A stretch of DNA of 19,565 bases from JAENVT01 sp040005915 (lineage in GTDB: Bacteria > Actinomycetota > Acidimicrobiia > Acidimicrobiales > Ilumatobacteraceae). Below are positions 1 to 7,196 of the stretch, piece by piece. The stretch lies in the NCBI GenBank assembly GCA_040005915.1, contig JBDTYA010000047.1, forward strand, positions 1-19,565, read 5' to 3'. Position 1 is the stretch's first letter. Each line of letters opens with the position of its first letter. Position numbers and translations under genes: made by a program. A model generated the notes under the pieces. It saw only the letters and a program-made list of their open reading frames with translations, did not search any database and had not been told where the DNA came from.

Positions 1-200
1 TCTCGGCGATCGGCGACAACTGCGAGATCGTCAACAGCGAGGTCGAGCACTCGGTCATCATGGAAGGCAGCAGGGTGATCGACATCCAGCGCCTCGAGGA
101 CAGCCTGATCGGAAAGGAAGCAGTGGTCAGTCGTTCACATCTGCGGCCACGTGCCTTGCGCCTCATGGTCGGCGACCATTGCCAGATCGACGTCGAGTGA
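1..200 (+). CDS. rmlA: Glucose-1-phosphate thymidylyltransferase, C-terminal end (partial, 5' end outside window)
   Basis: Reading from base 3 gives 65 residues ending at the TGA at 198-200. The peptide has short hexapeptide-like turns (AIGDNCEI, NSEVEHSVIMEGS, DSLIGKEAVV) and ends MVGDHCQIDVE. This is the left-handed beta-helix tail typical of the long, actinobacterial/archaeal-type RmlA. RmlA makes dTDP-glucose from dTTP and glucose-1-phosphate, the first step of dTDP-L-rhamnose synthesis in the cytoplasm. The catalytic nucleotidyltransferase domain lies upstream of the window, so its active site cannot be checked. The rmlC start is 16 bp downstream on the same strand, which supports the call. 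Other long-form NDP-sugar pyrophosphorylases have similar tails, so the substrate is inferred from the operon. Confidence 0.8.
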   Translation, partial: SAIGDNCEIVNSEVEHSVIMEGSRVIDIQRLEDSLIGKEAVVSRSHLRPRALRLMVGDHCQIDVE

Positions 201-216
201 AAGAAAGAACCAACGC

Positions 217-768
217 ATGCCAACAGTGACCGAGAGCGACAAGATCGCCGGCGTGTGGATCGTCGAGCCATCGATCCACGGCGACCAACGCGGCCTCTTC
301 ATCGAGACCTATCGCCGGGAGTGGTTTCCCAACGGCCGCGAGATGTTGCAGGGCAACCGCGCCAATCGTCAGGCGGGCGCGCTCGTCGGCCTGCACTACC
401 ACCTGCATCAGGCCGACTACTGGTACGTCCCGTTCGGTCACGCACGCGTCGTGCTGCACGACCTGCGCGAGGGCGGGCCCACCGACGCTGCGACTCTCGA
501 GCTCGACCTCACCGGCGACAATCACATGGGCGTGTTCATCCCTCCGGGTGTCGCTCACGGGTTCGCCGCGATCACCGACACCGTCATCACCTATCTCGTC
601 GACAGCTACTACAACCCCGCGGACGAACTCGGTGTGCTGTGGAGCGACCCGGCGATCGGCGCCGACTGGGGTGTCTCCCAACCGATCCTGTCGCAGCGCG
701 ATCAGACCAACCCGTTGCGCGCGGACCTGCCCGCCGGCCGCCGTCCCTACTTCCCCATGAGGACATGA
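217..768 (+). CDS. rmlC: dTDP-4-dehydrorhamnose 3,5-epimerase (RmlC family, divergent subfamily)
   Basis: 183 residues with the cupin fold pattern of RmlC. It shows GDQRGLFIETY (22-32), GLHYH with the probable catalytic base His60, VFIPPGVAHGF (106-116), the Tyr pair at 131-132 (YYNPADE) and LWSDPAIGADW (141-151). RmlC epimerises C3 and C5 of dTDP-4-keto-6-deoxyglucose. The ATG at 217 follows a purine-rich RBS (aaagaaag); an in-frame ATG at 151 would overlap rmlA and add a tail unlike the family. Odd points: the Arg that normally precedes Gly-Leu-His-Tyr (LRGLHY) is Val57 here, and the usual Lys of the KLV motif is replaced in QADYWYV (66-71). I recall such sequences in other actinobacteria, so this is probably a subfamily rather than a dead enzyme. 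The stop is one base before rmlB's GTG. Confidence 0.85.
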   Translation: MPTVTESDKIAGVWIVEPSIHGDQRGLFIETYRREWFPNGREMLQGNRANRQAGALVGLHYHLHQADYWYVPFGHARVVLHDLREGGPTDAATLELDLTGDNHMGVFIPPGVAHGFAAITDTVITYLVDSYYNPADELGVLWSDPAIGADWGVSQPILSQRDQTNPLRADLPAGRRPYFPMRT

Positions 769-769
769 G

Positions 770-1735
770 GTGAAGCTCTTCGTCACCGGTGCCGCCGGTT
801 TCATCGGGTCCAACTACGTGCGTTGGCTGCAGTCCAACAGCGACGACGAGGTCACCATCTTCGACGCGCTGACGTACGCAGGCAATCTCGCCAGCATCCG
901 CGACGTGTTGGACGATCGCCGCTTCAACTTCGTCCACGCCGACATCTGCGACGAGGACGATGTGCTCGAGGCGATGGACGGCCACGATGCGGTCGTGCAC
1001 TTCGCAGCCGAGACCCACGTCGATCGTTCGATCAAGGATGGCTACTCCTTCGTCCGCACCAACTGCTTCGGCACCAACGTGTTGTGCGACGTCGCTCGCC
1101 GCGTGGGCGTGCAACGATTCCTGCACATCTCCACCGACGAGGTGTACGGCTCGATCGAGCAGGGTTCGTTCACCGAGAGCGACCCGCTGTCACCACGGTC
1201 GCCGTACTCGGCGGCCAAGGCCGGTAGCGATCTGATCGCGCTCAGCTACCACACGACCCACGGCCTGCCGGTTCTGGTCACCCGGTGCAGCAACAACTTC
1301 GGGCCGTTCCAGTTCCCGGAGAAGGTCATCCCCTTGTTCACGACGAACCTGCTCGACGGCGAGAAGGTGCCGCTGTACGGCGACGGCGGCAACATCCGCG
1401 ACTGGATCCATGTGCACGACCACAACACCGCTGCCGATCTCGTCTTGAGATCGGGCGTCGTCGGCGAGATCTACAACATCGGTGCCGGAAACGAGATCAC
1501 CAACAAGGAGTTGACCCATCGGCTCCTCGAGCTCACCGGTCGCGACGAGAGCTTCATCACACCGGTCGAGGATCGGCTCGGTCACGATCGGCGCTACTCG
1601 ATCACGCACGACAAGGTCAGCGCGCTCGGCTGGAAGGCCGAGCACAACCTGGTCGACGGGTTGGCCGCGACCGTCGGATGGTACCGCGACAACCGCGCCT
1701 GGTGGGAGCCGTTGAAGGCCAGGGCCGGCTTCTAG
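770..1735 (+). CDS. rmlB: dTDP-glucose 4,6-dehydratase
   Basis: 321 residues, an extended short-chain dehydrogenase of normal family length. It has the NAD-binding GAAGFIG at 7-13, HFAAETHVDRSI (77-88), the catalytic Thr-Asp-Glu at 122-124 (STDEVYG), the YSAAK motif with Tyr146 and Lys150, and RCSNNFGPFQFPEK (172-185). These are hallmark RmlB features. The Asp-Glu pair performs the dehydration that makes dTDP-4-keto-6-deoxyglucose. The GTG start at 770 lies one base after the rmlC stop, with GAGG at 759-762 as RBS. rmlD begins directly after the stop, so rmlA-C-B-D is one operon. The call is firm; only use of the product for sugars other than rhamnose is open. Confidence 0.95.
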   Translation: MKLFVTGAAGFIGSNYVRWLQSNSDDEVTIFDALTYAGNLASIRDVLDDRRFNFVHADICDEDDVLEAMDGHDAVVHFAAETHVDRSIKDGYSFVRTNCFGTNVLCDVARRVGVQRFLHISTDEVYGSIEQGSFTESDPLSPRSPYSAAKAGSDLIALSYHTTHGLPVLVTRCSNNFGPFQFPEKVIPLFTTNLLDGEKVPLYGDGGNIRDWIHVHDHNTAADLVLRSGVVGEIYNIGAGNEITNKELTHRLLELTGRDESFITPVEDRLGHDRRYSITHDKVSALGWKAEHNLVDGLAATVGWYRDNRAWWEPLKARAGF

Positions 1736-2590
1736 ATGCGCGTGCTCGTCACCGGCGCCGGCGGCCAACTGGGCATCGACCTCGTGCGATGTTGCGAGGC
1801 TGCCGGCGACGATGTCACAGCGACGAATCACGGTGATCTCGACATCTCCGATCGCGATGCGGTGCACGGCGCGATCTCGATGCTGCGGCCCGACGTGGTC
1901 GTCAACTGCGCAGCGTGGACGGCGGTCGACGCCTGCGAGAGCGATCCTGATCGTGCTGCCGCGCAGAACGGTCTCGCAGTGCGCTGGCTGGCCGAGAGCT
2001 GTGATCGCGCTGCGGCTCGCCTGGTGCAGATCAGCACCGACTACGTGTTCGACGGCGCGCTCGACCGTCCGTACAACGAATGGGACGACCCGGCGCCTCA
2101 AAGCGTGTATGGGGCGTCGAAGTTGTCCGGCGAGCGCGAGGCGTCGGTGCTCGGCTCGGCGGCCACGGTCGTGCGCACGTCGTGGGTCTGCAGCCAGAAC
2201 GGGTCCAACATGGTGAAGACGATCATGCGGCTTGCCGGTGTGCACGACCGGTTGGCTTTCGTCGACGATCAGATCGGCTGCCCGACGTTCACGGGCGACC
2301 TCGCGCCGGTGGTGCGGCGGCTCGCAGTCGAGCGTCGCGCCGGGATACATCACGTCACCAATCAATCATCGACCAGTTGGTACGGCTTTGCGTGTGACGT
2401 GGTCTCGGCGATGGGCAAGGACCCGGCGATGGTTCGCCCGATCTCGACCACCGAGCTGAAGCCGGCGCGTCCGGCACAACGGCCGGCGAACAGCGTTCTC
2501 GACAACGCGGTGCTCCGGCTGGCAGGGATACCGCTACTCCGCGACTATCGCGAGGCCCTCCGCGAAACGGTGGATGCCCTGGGTAAATGA
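1736..2590 (+). CDS. rmlD: dTDP-4-dehydrorhamnose reductase
   Basis: 284 residues, close to the usual length. It starts MRVLVTGAGGQLG (cofactor loop at 7-13) and has NCAAWTAVDACE (57-68), STDYVFDG (100-107), YGASK with catalytic Tyr125 and Lys129, and RTSWV (147-151). All are typical of RmlD, which reduces dTDP-4-keto-L-rhamnose with NAD(P)H to dTDP-L-rhamnose. The ATG directly abuts the rmlB stop codon with no spacer, which indicates translational coupling. It is the last gene of the rhamnose operon; the next gene has its own RBS after a 67-bp gap. Confidence 0.93.
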   Translation: MRVLVTGAGGQLGIDLVRCCEAAGDDVTATNHGDLDISDRDAVHGAISMLRPDVVVNCAAWTAVDACESDPDRAAAQNGLAVRWLAESCDRAAARLVQISTDYVFDGALDRPYNEWDDPAPQSVYGASKLSGEREASVLGSAATVVRTSWVCSQNGSNMVKTIMRLAGVHDRLAFVDDQIGCPTFTGDLAPVVRRLAVERRAGIHHVTNQSSTSWYGFACDVVSAMGKDPAMVRPISTTELKPARPAQRPANSVLDNAVLRLAGIPLLRDYREALRETVDALGK

Positions 2591-2657
2591 CCGGCCGTGT
2601 TATTGTTCGGCCCCGAAGGATCGACCGTGGGGGATCGATTCGGGAGAGGGGAACCGC
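2591..2657. promoter_or_regulatory. Leader between rmlD and the permease, with small hairpin and strong RBS
   Basis: Directly after the rmlD stop, GGCCG at 2593-2597 can pair with CGGCC at 2608-2612 around an AT-rich 10-nt loop (TGTTATTGTT). There is no T-run after it, so it is not a classic terminator. TATTGT (2601-2606) in the loop could serve as a -10 element. A second weak stem pairs ATCGA with TCGAT (about 2621-2639). The purine-rich GGGAGAGGGGAA (2642-2653) is a good ribosome binding site for the ATG at 2658. A promoter here is inference. Confidence 0.35.
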
Positions 2658-4124
2658 ATGTCCGTAGACGCTCCGAAGCTCGCCGCAGGTCAGCTCAGCA
2701 CCGTCGACTGCGTTGCACAATCGTTGGCCGTGGGCCCCGTCTTCTCCGGCGGTGTGCTGGGAGGCCTGTTGGCCTTCGTGCTCGCACCGGGCGCAGGACC
2801 GTTCGTCATCCTGTTGACGACGGTCGGCGTGCTCGGGATCGGCTGGACCCTCAGTGAGTTCGCCAAGCGGTACAGCGGCTCCGGCACGGTGTACGAGTTC
2901 ATCGCCCACTCCCTCGGCAAGCGTGCAGCGGTGTTCAGCACGGGCGTGTACCACCTGGCCGCAATCGCCCTGGCCGGCCCCGGCATCGCGATCATCGGCG
3001 GTCTGTGGGCGAAGACGTTCTTCAACGATCACATGGGCCTCGACGCTCCCTGGTGGATGTGGGCCCTGATCATCTCGGTGCTGATGTACGGCGCCAACAT
3101 CATGGGCGTCAGGATCTCGGTGAAGGCGCAGTTGACCCTGATCGTGCTGTCGATCATCCCGTTCCTGATCCTGGCGGTGAAGGTCATCGCCGATGGCGGC
3201 TCCAACGGCAACAGCCTGAAGTCGTTCAACCCCGGCAACGTCGCCGAGGGTGGCAGCGTGTTCAAGGGCCTGTTGTTCGCGATCCTGATGTTCATCGGTT
3301 TCGAGCTCGCCGCGGCACTCGGCGAGGAGACCAAGGACCCGAAGAAGTCGATACCCAAGGCCGTCGTGGCAACCATTCTCATCGTCGGCGCGTTCTACCT
3401 CATCACGCAGTACACATTGGCCATCGGTTCCACGGACACCGCCACCGACTTCGTCCCGATGGCCGATCTCTACCTCAACCGCTTCTTCGCGGTGTGGATC
3501 GACCTCGCCATCCTTCTCGACATCCTTGCGGTCGGTATCGGCTTCCAACTCGCTGCAGCCCGCGGACTGTTCACGCTGTCGCGCGACGGGTTGCTGCCCA
3601 AGCCGCTCGCCAGGCTCAATCGCCGCTCGTTGCCGGCCAATGCCAGCCTGCTCATCCTCGTCGTCACGGTGATCACCACCGTGATCGCGCTGACGAAGTA
3701 CGGCACCGACCTCATCGATCCGGCGGGTCCGTCGGCCTTCTTCAACACCGATGTGTTCAATGCGTTCCTGATCGCGTCGCGCATCGGCGGCTTCCTGATC
3801 AGTGTTGTCTACGTGTTGCTGTGCGTCGGGGCGCTGAAGAACTTTGCGACCAAGCGACCCATCGACCTCGTCGCCGCGATGATCGGTCTGGCGACGGTCG
3901 TACTGGCGATCTACTCGCAGTTCTGGAAGGAGACCGCGCCGGTGGCCTCGGAGTTGTGGGGAAGACACCTCGCGCTGATCCTGCTGGCGATTGCGTTCAT
4001 CTGGGCCCTCGCGAGCAGCAAGCAATCCATCGACAACGTCGGTCAGCACACCGTTCACCACACCCCTCAGCCGGGCCTTCAAGACGGCCTTCACGACGGC
4101 CGGCAATCCGCGGCCGACGTGTAG
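2658..4124 (+). CDS. APC-superfamily amino acid / polyamine permease
   Basis: 488 residues, mostly hydrophobic, with about 12 likely membrane-spanning stretches. The key signature is FIGFELAAALGEETKDPKKSIPKAV after the sixth segment, diagnostic of the amino acid-polyamine-organocation family. QLAAARGLFTLSRDGLLPKPLARLN follows the eighth segment and is also typical. The N-terminus (QLSTVDCVAQSLAVGPV) matches the first broken helix. The protein would import an amino acid or amine by secondary transport at the cytoplasmic membrane. The ATG at 2658 is chosen because of the RBS just upstream; an in-frame start at 2574 would overlap rmlD. The hydrophilic C-terminal tail is rich in His, Gln and Asp. 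The next gene, 20 bp on, is a glutamine-synthetase-like ligase, suggesting an amine or amino-acid substrate. The exact substrate cannot be read from the sequence. Confidence 0.88.
   Translation: MSVDAPKLAAGQLSTVDCVAQSLAVGPVFSGGVLGGLLAFVLAPGAGPFVILLTTVGVLGIGWTLSEFAKRYSGSGTVYEFIAHSLGKRAAVFSTGVYHLAAIALAGPGIAIIGGLWAKTFFNDHMGLDAPWWMWALIISVLMYGANIMGVRISVKAQLTLIVLSIIPFLILAVKVIADGGSNGNSLKSFNPGNVAEGGSVFKGLLFAILMFIGFELAAALGEETKDPKKSIPKAVVATILIVGAFYLITQYTLAIGSTDTATDFVPMADLYLNRFFAVWIDLAILLDILAVGIGFQLAAARGLFTLSRDGLLPKPLARLNRRSLPANASLLILVVTVITTVIALTKYGTDLIDPAGPSAFFNTDVFNAFLIASRIGGFLISVVYVLLCVGALKNFATKRPIDLVAAMIGLATVVLAIYSQFWKETAPVASELWGRHLALILLAIAFIWALASSKQSIDNVGQHTVHHTPQPGLQDGLHDGRQSAADV
4077..4100 (+). 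repeat. Two tandem 12-bp copies in the permease C-terminal tail
   Basis: CTTCAAGACGGC (4077-4088) is followed by CTTCACGACGGC (4089-4100), one mismatch. It encodes a GLQD-GLHD repeat in the cytoplasmic tail and probably arose by slippage. No function is claimed. Confidence 0.6.
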
Positions 4125-4130
4125 CGGGGC

Positions 4131-4136
4131 TAGCGT
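4131..4136 (+). promoter_or_regulatory. Candidate -10 element (TAGCGT) for the glutamine-synthetase-like gene
   Basis: TAGCGT fits the actinobacterial -10 pattern TAnnnT and ends 8 nt before the ATG at 4145, leaving almost no 5' leader. There is no Shine-Dalgarno sequence at normal spacing. Similar TAGnnT hexamers precede other starts in this window (13764, and 18633 on the minus strand). No clear -35 element is visible. Confidence 0.3.
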
Positions 4137-4144
4137 CGCCGGCC

Positions 4145-5458
4145 ATGGGGAATCGACGCGTTCGCGTGATGTGGGCCGATCTCAACGGGCTGTCGCACGG
4201 TCGATACGTGCCGCGGTCGAGGCTCCTCGAGCACGGTCACCACGCAGTCACGACGCTGACGATGGGGATCGACCGCGAGATCCTTCCCGTCGAGGGCTAC
4301 GGCCCGGACGTCGGTTTCGCCGATCTGGCAACGGTACCGGTTCCCGAGTCCGTCCGCCCCGGCTGGGAGGTCGACACCGACGTCGCCATCGCCGACCTCG
4401 AGTACAACGGTCAGCCGTTGGCGTTGTGCCCGCGGGGCGCATTGAAGCGCGCTGTCGAAGCGTGGGGCGCCCTCGGGTACGAGCCGCATCTCGGATTCGA
4501 GATGGAGTTCTACGTCATGCAGCCCGACGCCGACGCGCCAGGCGGCTACGGCCCGCTGCACATCCCTTCGCACCGCGTCTACGGCGTCGGGCTCGGCGGT
4601 GACAACACCGGGCTGATGTTCGACATGTACGACGCCGCCGAGCATTGCGAGCTCGACCTCGAGGGGATCATGGGCGAGTTCCACCCCGGACAGATGGAGC
4701 TCAACATGCGGTACGGCCCGGCGATGGATGCCGCCGACCGGGCGTTCATCTGCAAGGAGATGACGCGCGAGTTGGCGGCTCGCAAGGGCTACTGGATCAC
4801 CTACATGGGCCGCCCGATGGCGCATCTCGTCGGGAGTGGCCTGCACATCAACCTGTCGCTGACGCCGGTGCACGGTGGCGCGAACGCGTTCGACGACCCG
4901 GCCGCCCAGTTCGGGCTCTCGACGTTGGCGCGGCAATGCCTCGGTGGGGTCATCGCCCACCACGAAGGCATGGCGGCGATGTCGGCTCCGTTGGTCAACA
5001 GCTACAAGCGACTGGTCCCCGGAATCATCGCCGGCTACTGGGCCAACTGGGGTCTCGACAATCGCATCAGCACGTACCGCATCCCGTGCGAGCGCGGTGC
5101 GGCCACCCGGATCGAGAACCGCATGCCGTGCGGCAGCGCCAATCCCTACCTGGCTGCGGCCGTCATGCTCAACGCTGCGCTGCTGGGCGTCGTCGACGGT
5201 CGCGACTGCGGCGATCCCCAGGTCGGAGATGGCGACAGCGAGCCCAACACCGATCGGCATACGCCGCACGACCTCGGCGCGGCGCTCGAGGCGCTGGAGG
5301 CAGACACGGTCCTGTGCGAAGCGATGGGCCCGGACCTGGTGAAGGCGTTCCTGACGATCCGCAAGGACGAGCTCGCCAAGTGGCAGGCCGCCGGTGGCAC
5401 GTTCGACGCCGAGACCGTGTCGCCCTGGGAGCTCGAGCAGTACCTGCCGTTCTTCTAG
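4145..5458 (+). CDS. Glutamine synthetase family protein (probable gamma-glutamyl-amine/polyamine ligase)
   Basis: 437 residues. It starts with a short beta-grasp region (MWADLNGLSHGRYVPRSRL) and continues into the glutamine-synthetase catalytic domain. Visible motifs are GFEMEFY (118-123, metal-binding Glu119 and Glu121), MGEFHPGQMELN (176-187, Glu178 and Glu185), GSGLHIN (230-236), LVNSYKRLVPG (283-293), NWGLDNR (301-307) and ERGAATRIENRMPCGSANPYLAAA (316-339). I see no adenylylation-site Tyr segment of housekeeping GlnA, and the order of motifs fits the PuuA-like group that joins glutamate to putrescine or other amines using ATP. It follows a permease by 20 bp, so uptake and gamma-glutamylation of an amine is a reasonable inference. 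Amino-acid ligation for another purpose remains possible. Confidence 0.85.
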   Translation: MGNRRVRVMWADLNGLSHGRYVPRSRLLEHGHHAVTTLTMGIDREILPVEGYGPDVGFADLATVPVPESVRPGWEVDTDVAIADLEYNGQPLALCPRGALKRAVEAWGALGYEPHLGFEMEFYVMQPDADAPGGYGPLHIPSHRVYGVGLGGDNTGLMFDMYDAAEHCELDLEGIMGEFHPGQMELNMRYGPAMDAADRAFICKEMTRELAARKGYWITYMGRPMAHLVGSGLHINLSLTPVHGGANAFDDPAAQFGLSTLARQCLGGVIAHHEGMAAMSAPLVNSYKRLVPGIIAGYWANWGLDNRISTYRIPCERGAATRIENRMPCGSANPYLAAAVMLNAALLGVVDGRDCGDPQVGDGDSEPNTDRHTPHDLGAALEALEADTVLCEAMGPDLVKAFLTIRKDELAKWQAAGGTFDAETVSPWELEQYLPFF

Positions 5459-5487
5459 GCGGGCCGGTCTATCGCTTCACGGCCTGC
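5459..5487. terminator. Possible bidirectional stem-loop between convergent genes
   Basis: GCGGGCCG (5459-5466) pairs with CGGCCTGC (5480-5487), eight pairs with one G-U, around a 13-nt loop. It begins right after the glutamine-synthetase-like stop and overlaps the last codons of the convergent methyltransferase gene. There is no T-run on either side, so intrinsic termination is only a suggestion from its position. Confidence 0.35.
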
Positions 5488-6290
5488 AACGTGTACGACG
5501 CAGCGAGGCGCCATGGGCGATCCGCCAGCGACCATTCACCGAGCTCGCCCTGCTGCATCTGACCGGGAAGCGCTTCCCAGGGAACGCTCTGGTGCTCGAC
5601 GAGCGCGGTCAGGTCCATCCCCGCCTCCATCAGTGCGGTCACGATCTCGGCAAGCCCGTGGTTCCAGTTGTGGGTGAGGTTCGTCGTGAACGCGACGTCG
5701 GTCGCGACGTACGTTCCTGGGTCCTCGTCGACGATCGGTTCGGGCCGCTCGAAGTACGGATACCCGATCACGAGATCGTCGCTGCGTGATTCGTCGATTG
5801 CCCACAGCATCGGGTGGGCCTCGCGGATGAACAGCCGGCCCCCGGCGCGCAGCAGTCCGGCGACGACCTCCGCCCAAGGCCTCACTTCGGGCAGCCAGCA
5901 CAGCGCGCCCACACCCGTGTAGACCAGATCGAAGACGTTCGGGGGCAACACGTCGAGCGCGTCGTATACGTTCGACTCGACGAAGTCGATCGTCACGCCC
6001 GTTCGGGCGGCCAGCCGCCTGGCCTCGGCGACCGATGCGCCGGAGAAATCGAGGCCGGTCATGTGTGCGCCGAGTCGTGCCAGCGACACGGTGTCGGTGC
6101 CGATGTGACACTGCAGGTGCACTCCGCGGAGCCCGCTCACCTCACCGAGCAACGGCAGGTCGAACCGCACCACCTCGCTCAGGTAGTCGTGTTCGGCGGC
6201 GAAGCGGCTGAACCCGTAGTCGGGGGAGGCGGCATGCGCTGGTGCGCGCTCGTCCCAGCTGGCGCGGTTGAGATCGAGATAGCTGGCCAT
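5469..6290 (-). CDS. Class I SAM-dependent methyltransferase
   Basis: 273 residues. The motif I region reads VHLQCHIGTDTVSLARLGA (57-75), where LQCHIG takes the place of the more common DxGxG. This variant is known in a family of small-molecule methyltransferases. Asp81 ends the second strand (TGLDFS), and FDLVYTGVGALCWLPEV (120-136) with LRAGGRLFIREAHPM (147-161) fit motifs IV to VI. The substrate is unknown. The protein ends 10 bp from the convergent ligase gene and begins 245 bp from the TetR gene on the same strand. CAGCGT lies six bases before the ATG and may be a -10 of a leaderless transcript (weak). N-terminus MASYLDLNRASWDERA is typical of the family, so the ATG at 6290 is likely correct. 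Confidence 0.8.
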   Translation of the reverse strand: MASYLDLNRASWDERAPAHAASPDYGFSRFAAEHDYLSEVVRFDLPLLGEVSGLRGVHLQCHIGTDTVSLARLGAHMTGLDFSGASVAEARRLAARTGVTIDFVESNVYDALDVLPPNVFDLVYTGVGALCWLPEVRPWAEVVAGLLRAGGRLFIREAHPMLWAIDESRSDDLVIGYPYFERPEPIVDEDPGTYVATDVAFTTNLTHNWNHGLAEIVTALMEAGMDLTALVEHQSVPWEALPGQMQQGELGEWSLADRPWRLAASYTLQAVKR

Positions 6291-6535
6291 GCCAGAACGC
6301 TGTCACATCCGGATACGGCGCACCGACCGGATCGTGACGGGCCGGCTCATCGGATGGCTCGGACGACCCGACCGCGACCATGAACTCGTCCGGTGACGGT
6401 GGCGTCGGCCTTGACCCGGTAGTGGGTGTAGCCCGCTGCGGTGCCCCTGCATGTCGGCCCCCGGCAATCGCCGACGCCGGGAACACGAAGATCGGCCTCG
6501 ACGTAGCGCTGGCCTGTACCGGTTACCGCACAGGG
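6291..6535. other. Intergenic stretch between TetR and methyltransferase genes
   Basis: About 245 bp without a convincing gene. It must hold the methyltransferase promoter (minus strand). GTCGGC (6453-6458) can pair with GCCGAC (6470-6475), or CCCGGC (6460-6465) with GCCGGG (6476-6481); the two hairpins overlap and exclude each other. CCTGT and ACAGG flank a 12-nt loop (6512-6533) just after the TetR stop and could act as a weak 3' hairpin. The TetR reading frame stays open for about 60 codons after its stop, but there is no start codon, so I do not call a gene. Confidence 0.5.
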
Positions 6536-7186
6536 TTAGACCACCGCGCCGGATGTGCCATCACGAGTGAGGCCGGCGAGGAGGCGATCGATCGCGAATG
6601 CAAACCGGTCGTCGGCTGTGCCGGGGTACAACGATGCAGCGAGCTCGGCTGCGTGAGGGAACTTCGCCGGATCGAGCGCCGAGTAGTCCGACCTCCACTG
6701 CGCATAGGTCGCATCGCGTTCGGATGACGGCCGCGAGGCCAAGGGGGAGTCGATCGCCGCCGAACCGACCGTCAATTCGATCACGGCGTGGTACGCCTGT
6801 GCCGCGGCTGAGCGGTCGAAGCCGGCTGCGCGCAGTTGGCCGAGGATCGTCTCGGTGATCAACAGCTCGTTTTCGTGGCGTGGCGGTGCGCCACGCACCA
6901 GCGATGCGAGTGCAGGATTCGCGAGGTTGGCGGCACGGATCCGGATGCACAGCTCGCGGATGCACGCCTGCCACGACGACTTCGGCAGGTTGTCGACGAC
7001 GCCGGCCAGGCTGCGGTCGCCGATCGCCCGCAGCAGTTCGTCCTTGCTGCGGAAGTGGCGGTAGATCGCCGTGGGGTCTGCGTCGATCGCCTCGCCGAGC
7101 CGGCGGACCGAGAACTGCTCCGGCCCGATCTCACCGATCACGATGATCGCCGCAGACACGATGATGTCGCGTGTCAGTCGTGCCAT
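6536..7186 (-). CDS. TetR family transcriptional regulator
   Basis: 216 residues. The N-terminal DNA-binding part runs from about 5 to 55: TRDIIVSAAIIVIGEIGPEQ, then FSVRRLGEAIDADPTAIYRHF (25-45), the TetR helix-turn-helix, then RSKDELLRAI. The remainder is all-helical and resembles the TetR_C-type ligand-binding and dimerisation domain (AFDR-like helix, LTVGSAA). It lies 10 bp downstream of the acyl-CoA-dehydrogenase-like gene on the same strand and is probably co-transcribed with it. The perfect palindrome at 8390-8406 in front of that operon is a natural operator, so the protein likely represses itself together with both divergent gene pairs until a substrate is bound. The ligand cannot be read from the sequence. 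Confidence 0.9.
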   Translation of the reverse strand: MARLTRDIIVSAAIIVIGEIGPEQFSVRRLGEAIDADPTAIYRHFRSKDELLRAIGDRSLAGVVDNLPKSSWQACIRELCIRIRAANLANPALASLVRGAPPRHENELLITETILGQLRAAGFDRSAAAQAYHAVIELTVGSAAIDSPLASRPSSERDATYAQWRSDYSALDPAKFPHAAELAASLYPGTADDRFAFAIDRLLAGLTRDGTSGAVV

Positions 7187-7196
7187 GCGTTGCCGG

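Noticed and set aside
2355..4106. Long open frame (583 codons) on the minus strand opposite rmlD and the permease
   Set aside because: Its product is an Arg/His/Asp/Glu-rich string with no domain, and it covers a membrane transporter gene with clear family motifs. It is a GC-bias shadow.
3005..4144. Extension of the glutamine-synthetase-like frame upstream to 3005
   Set aside because: The frame is open only because of GC bias inside the permease gene; the added residues are Arg-rich and unlike the family. The ATG at 4145 begins at the family's N-terminal region.
6346..6535. Open continuation of the TetR frame beyond its stop, ending ...THYRVKADATVTGR...
   Set aside because: There are about 60 codons without an in-frame ATG or GTG start and without a family match. 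It could be a decayed tail but cannot be supported.
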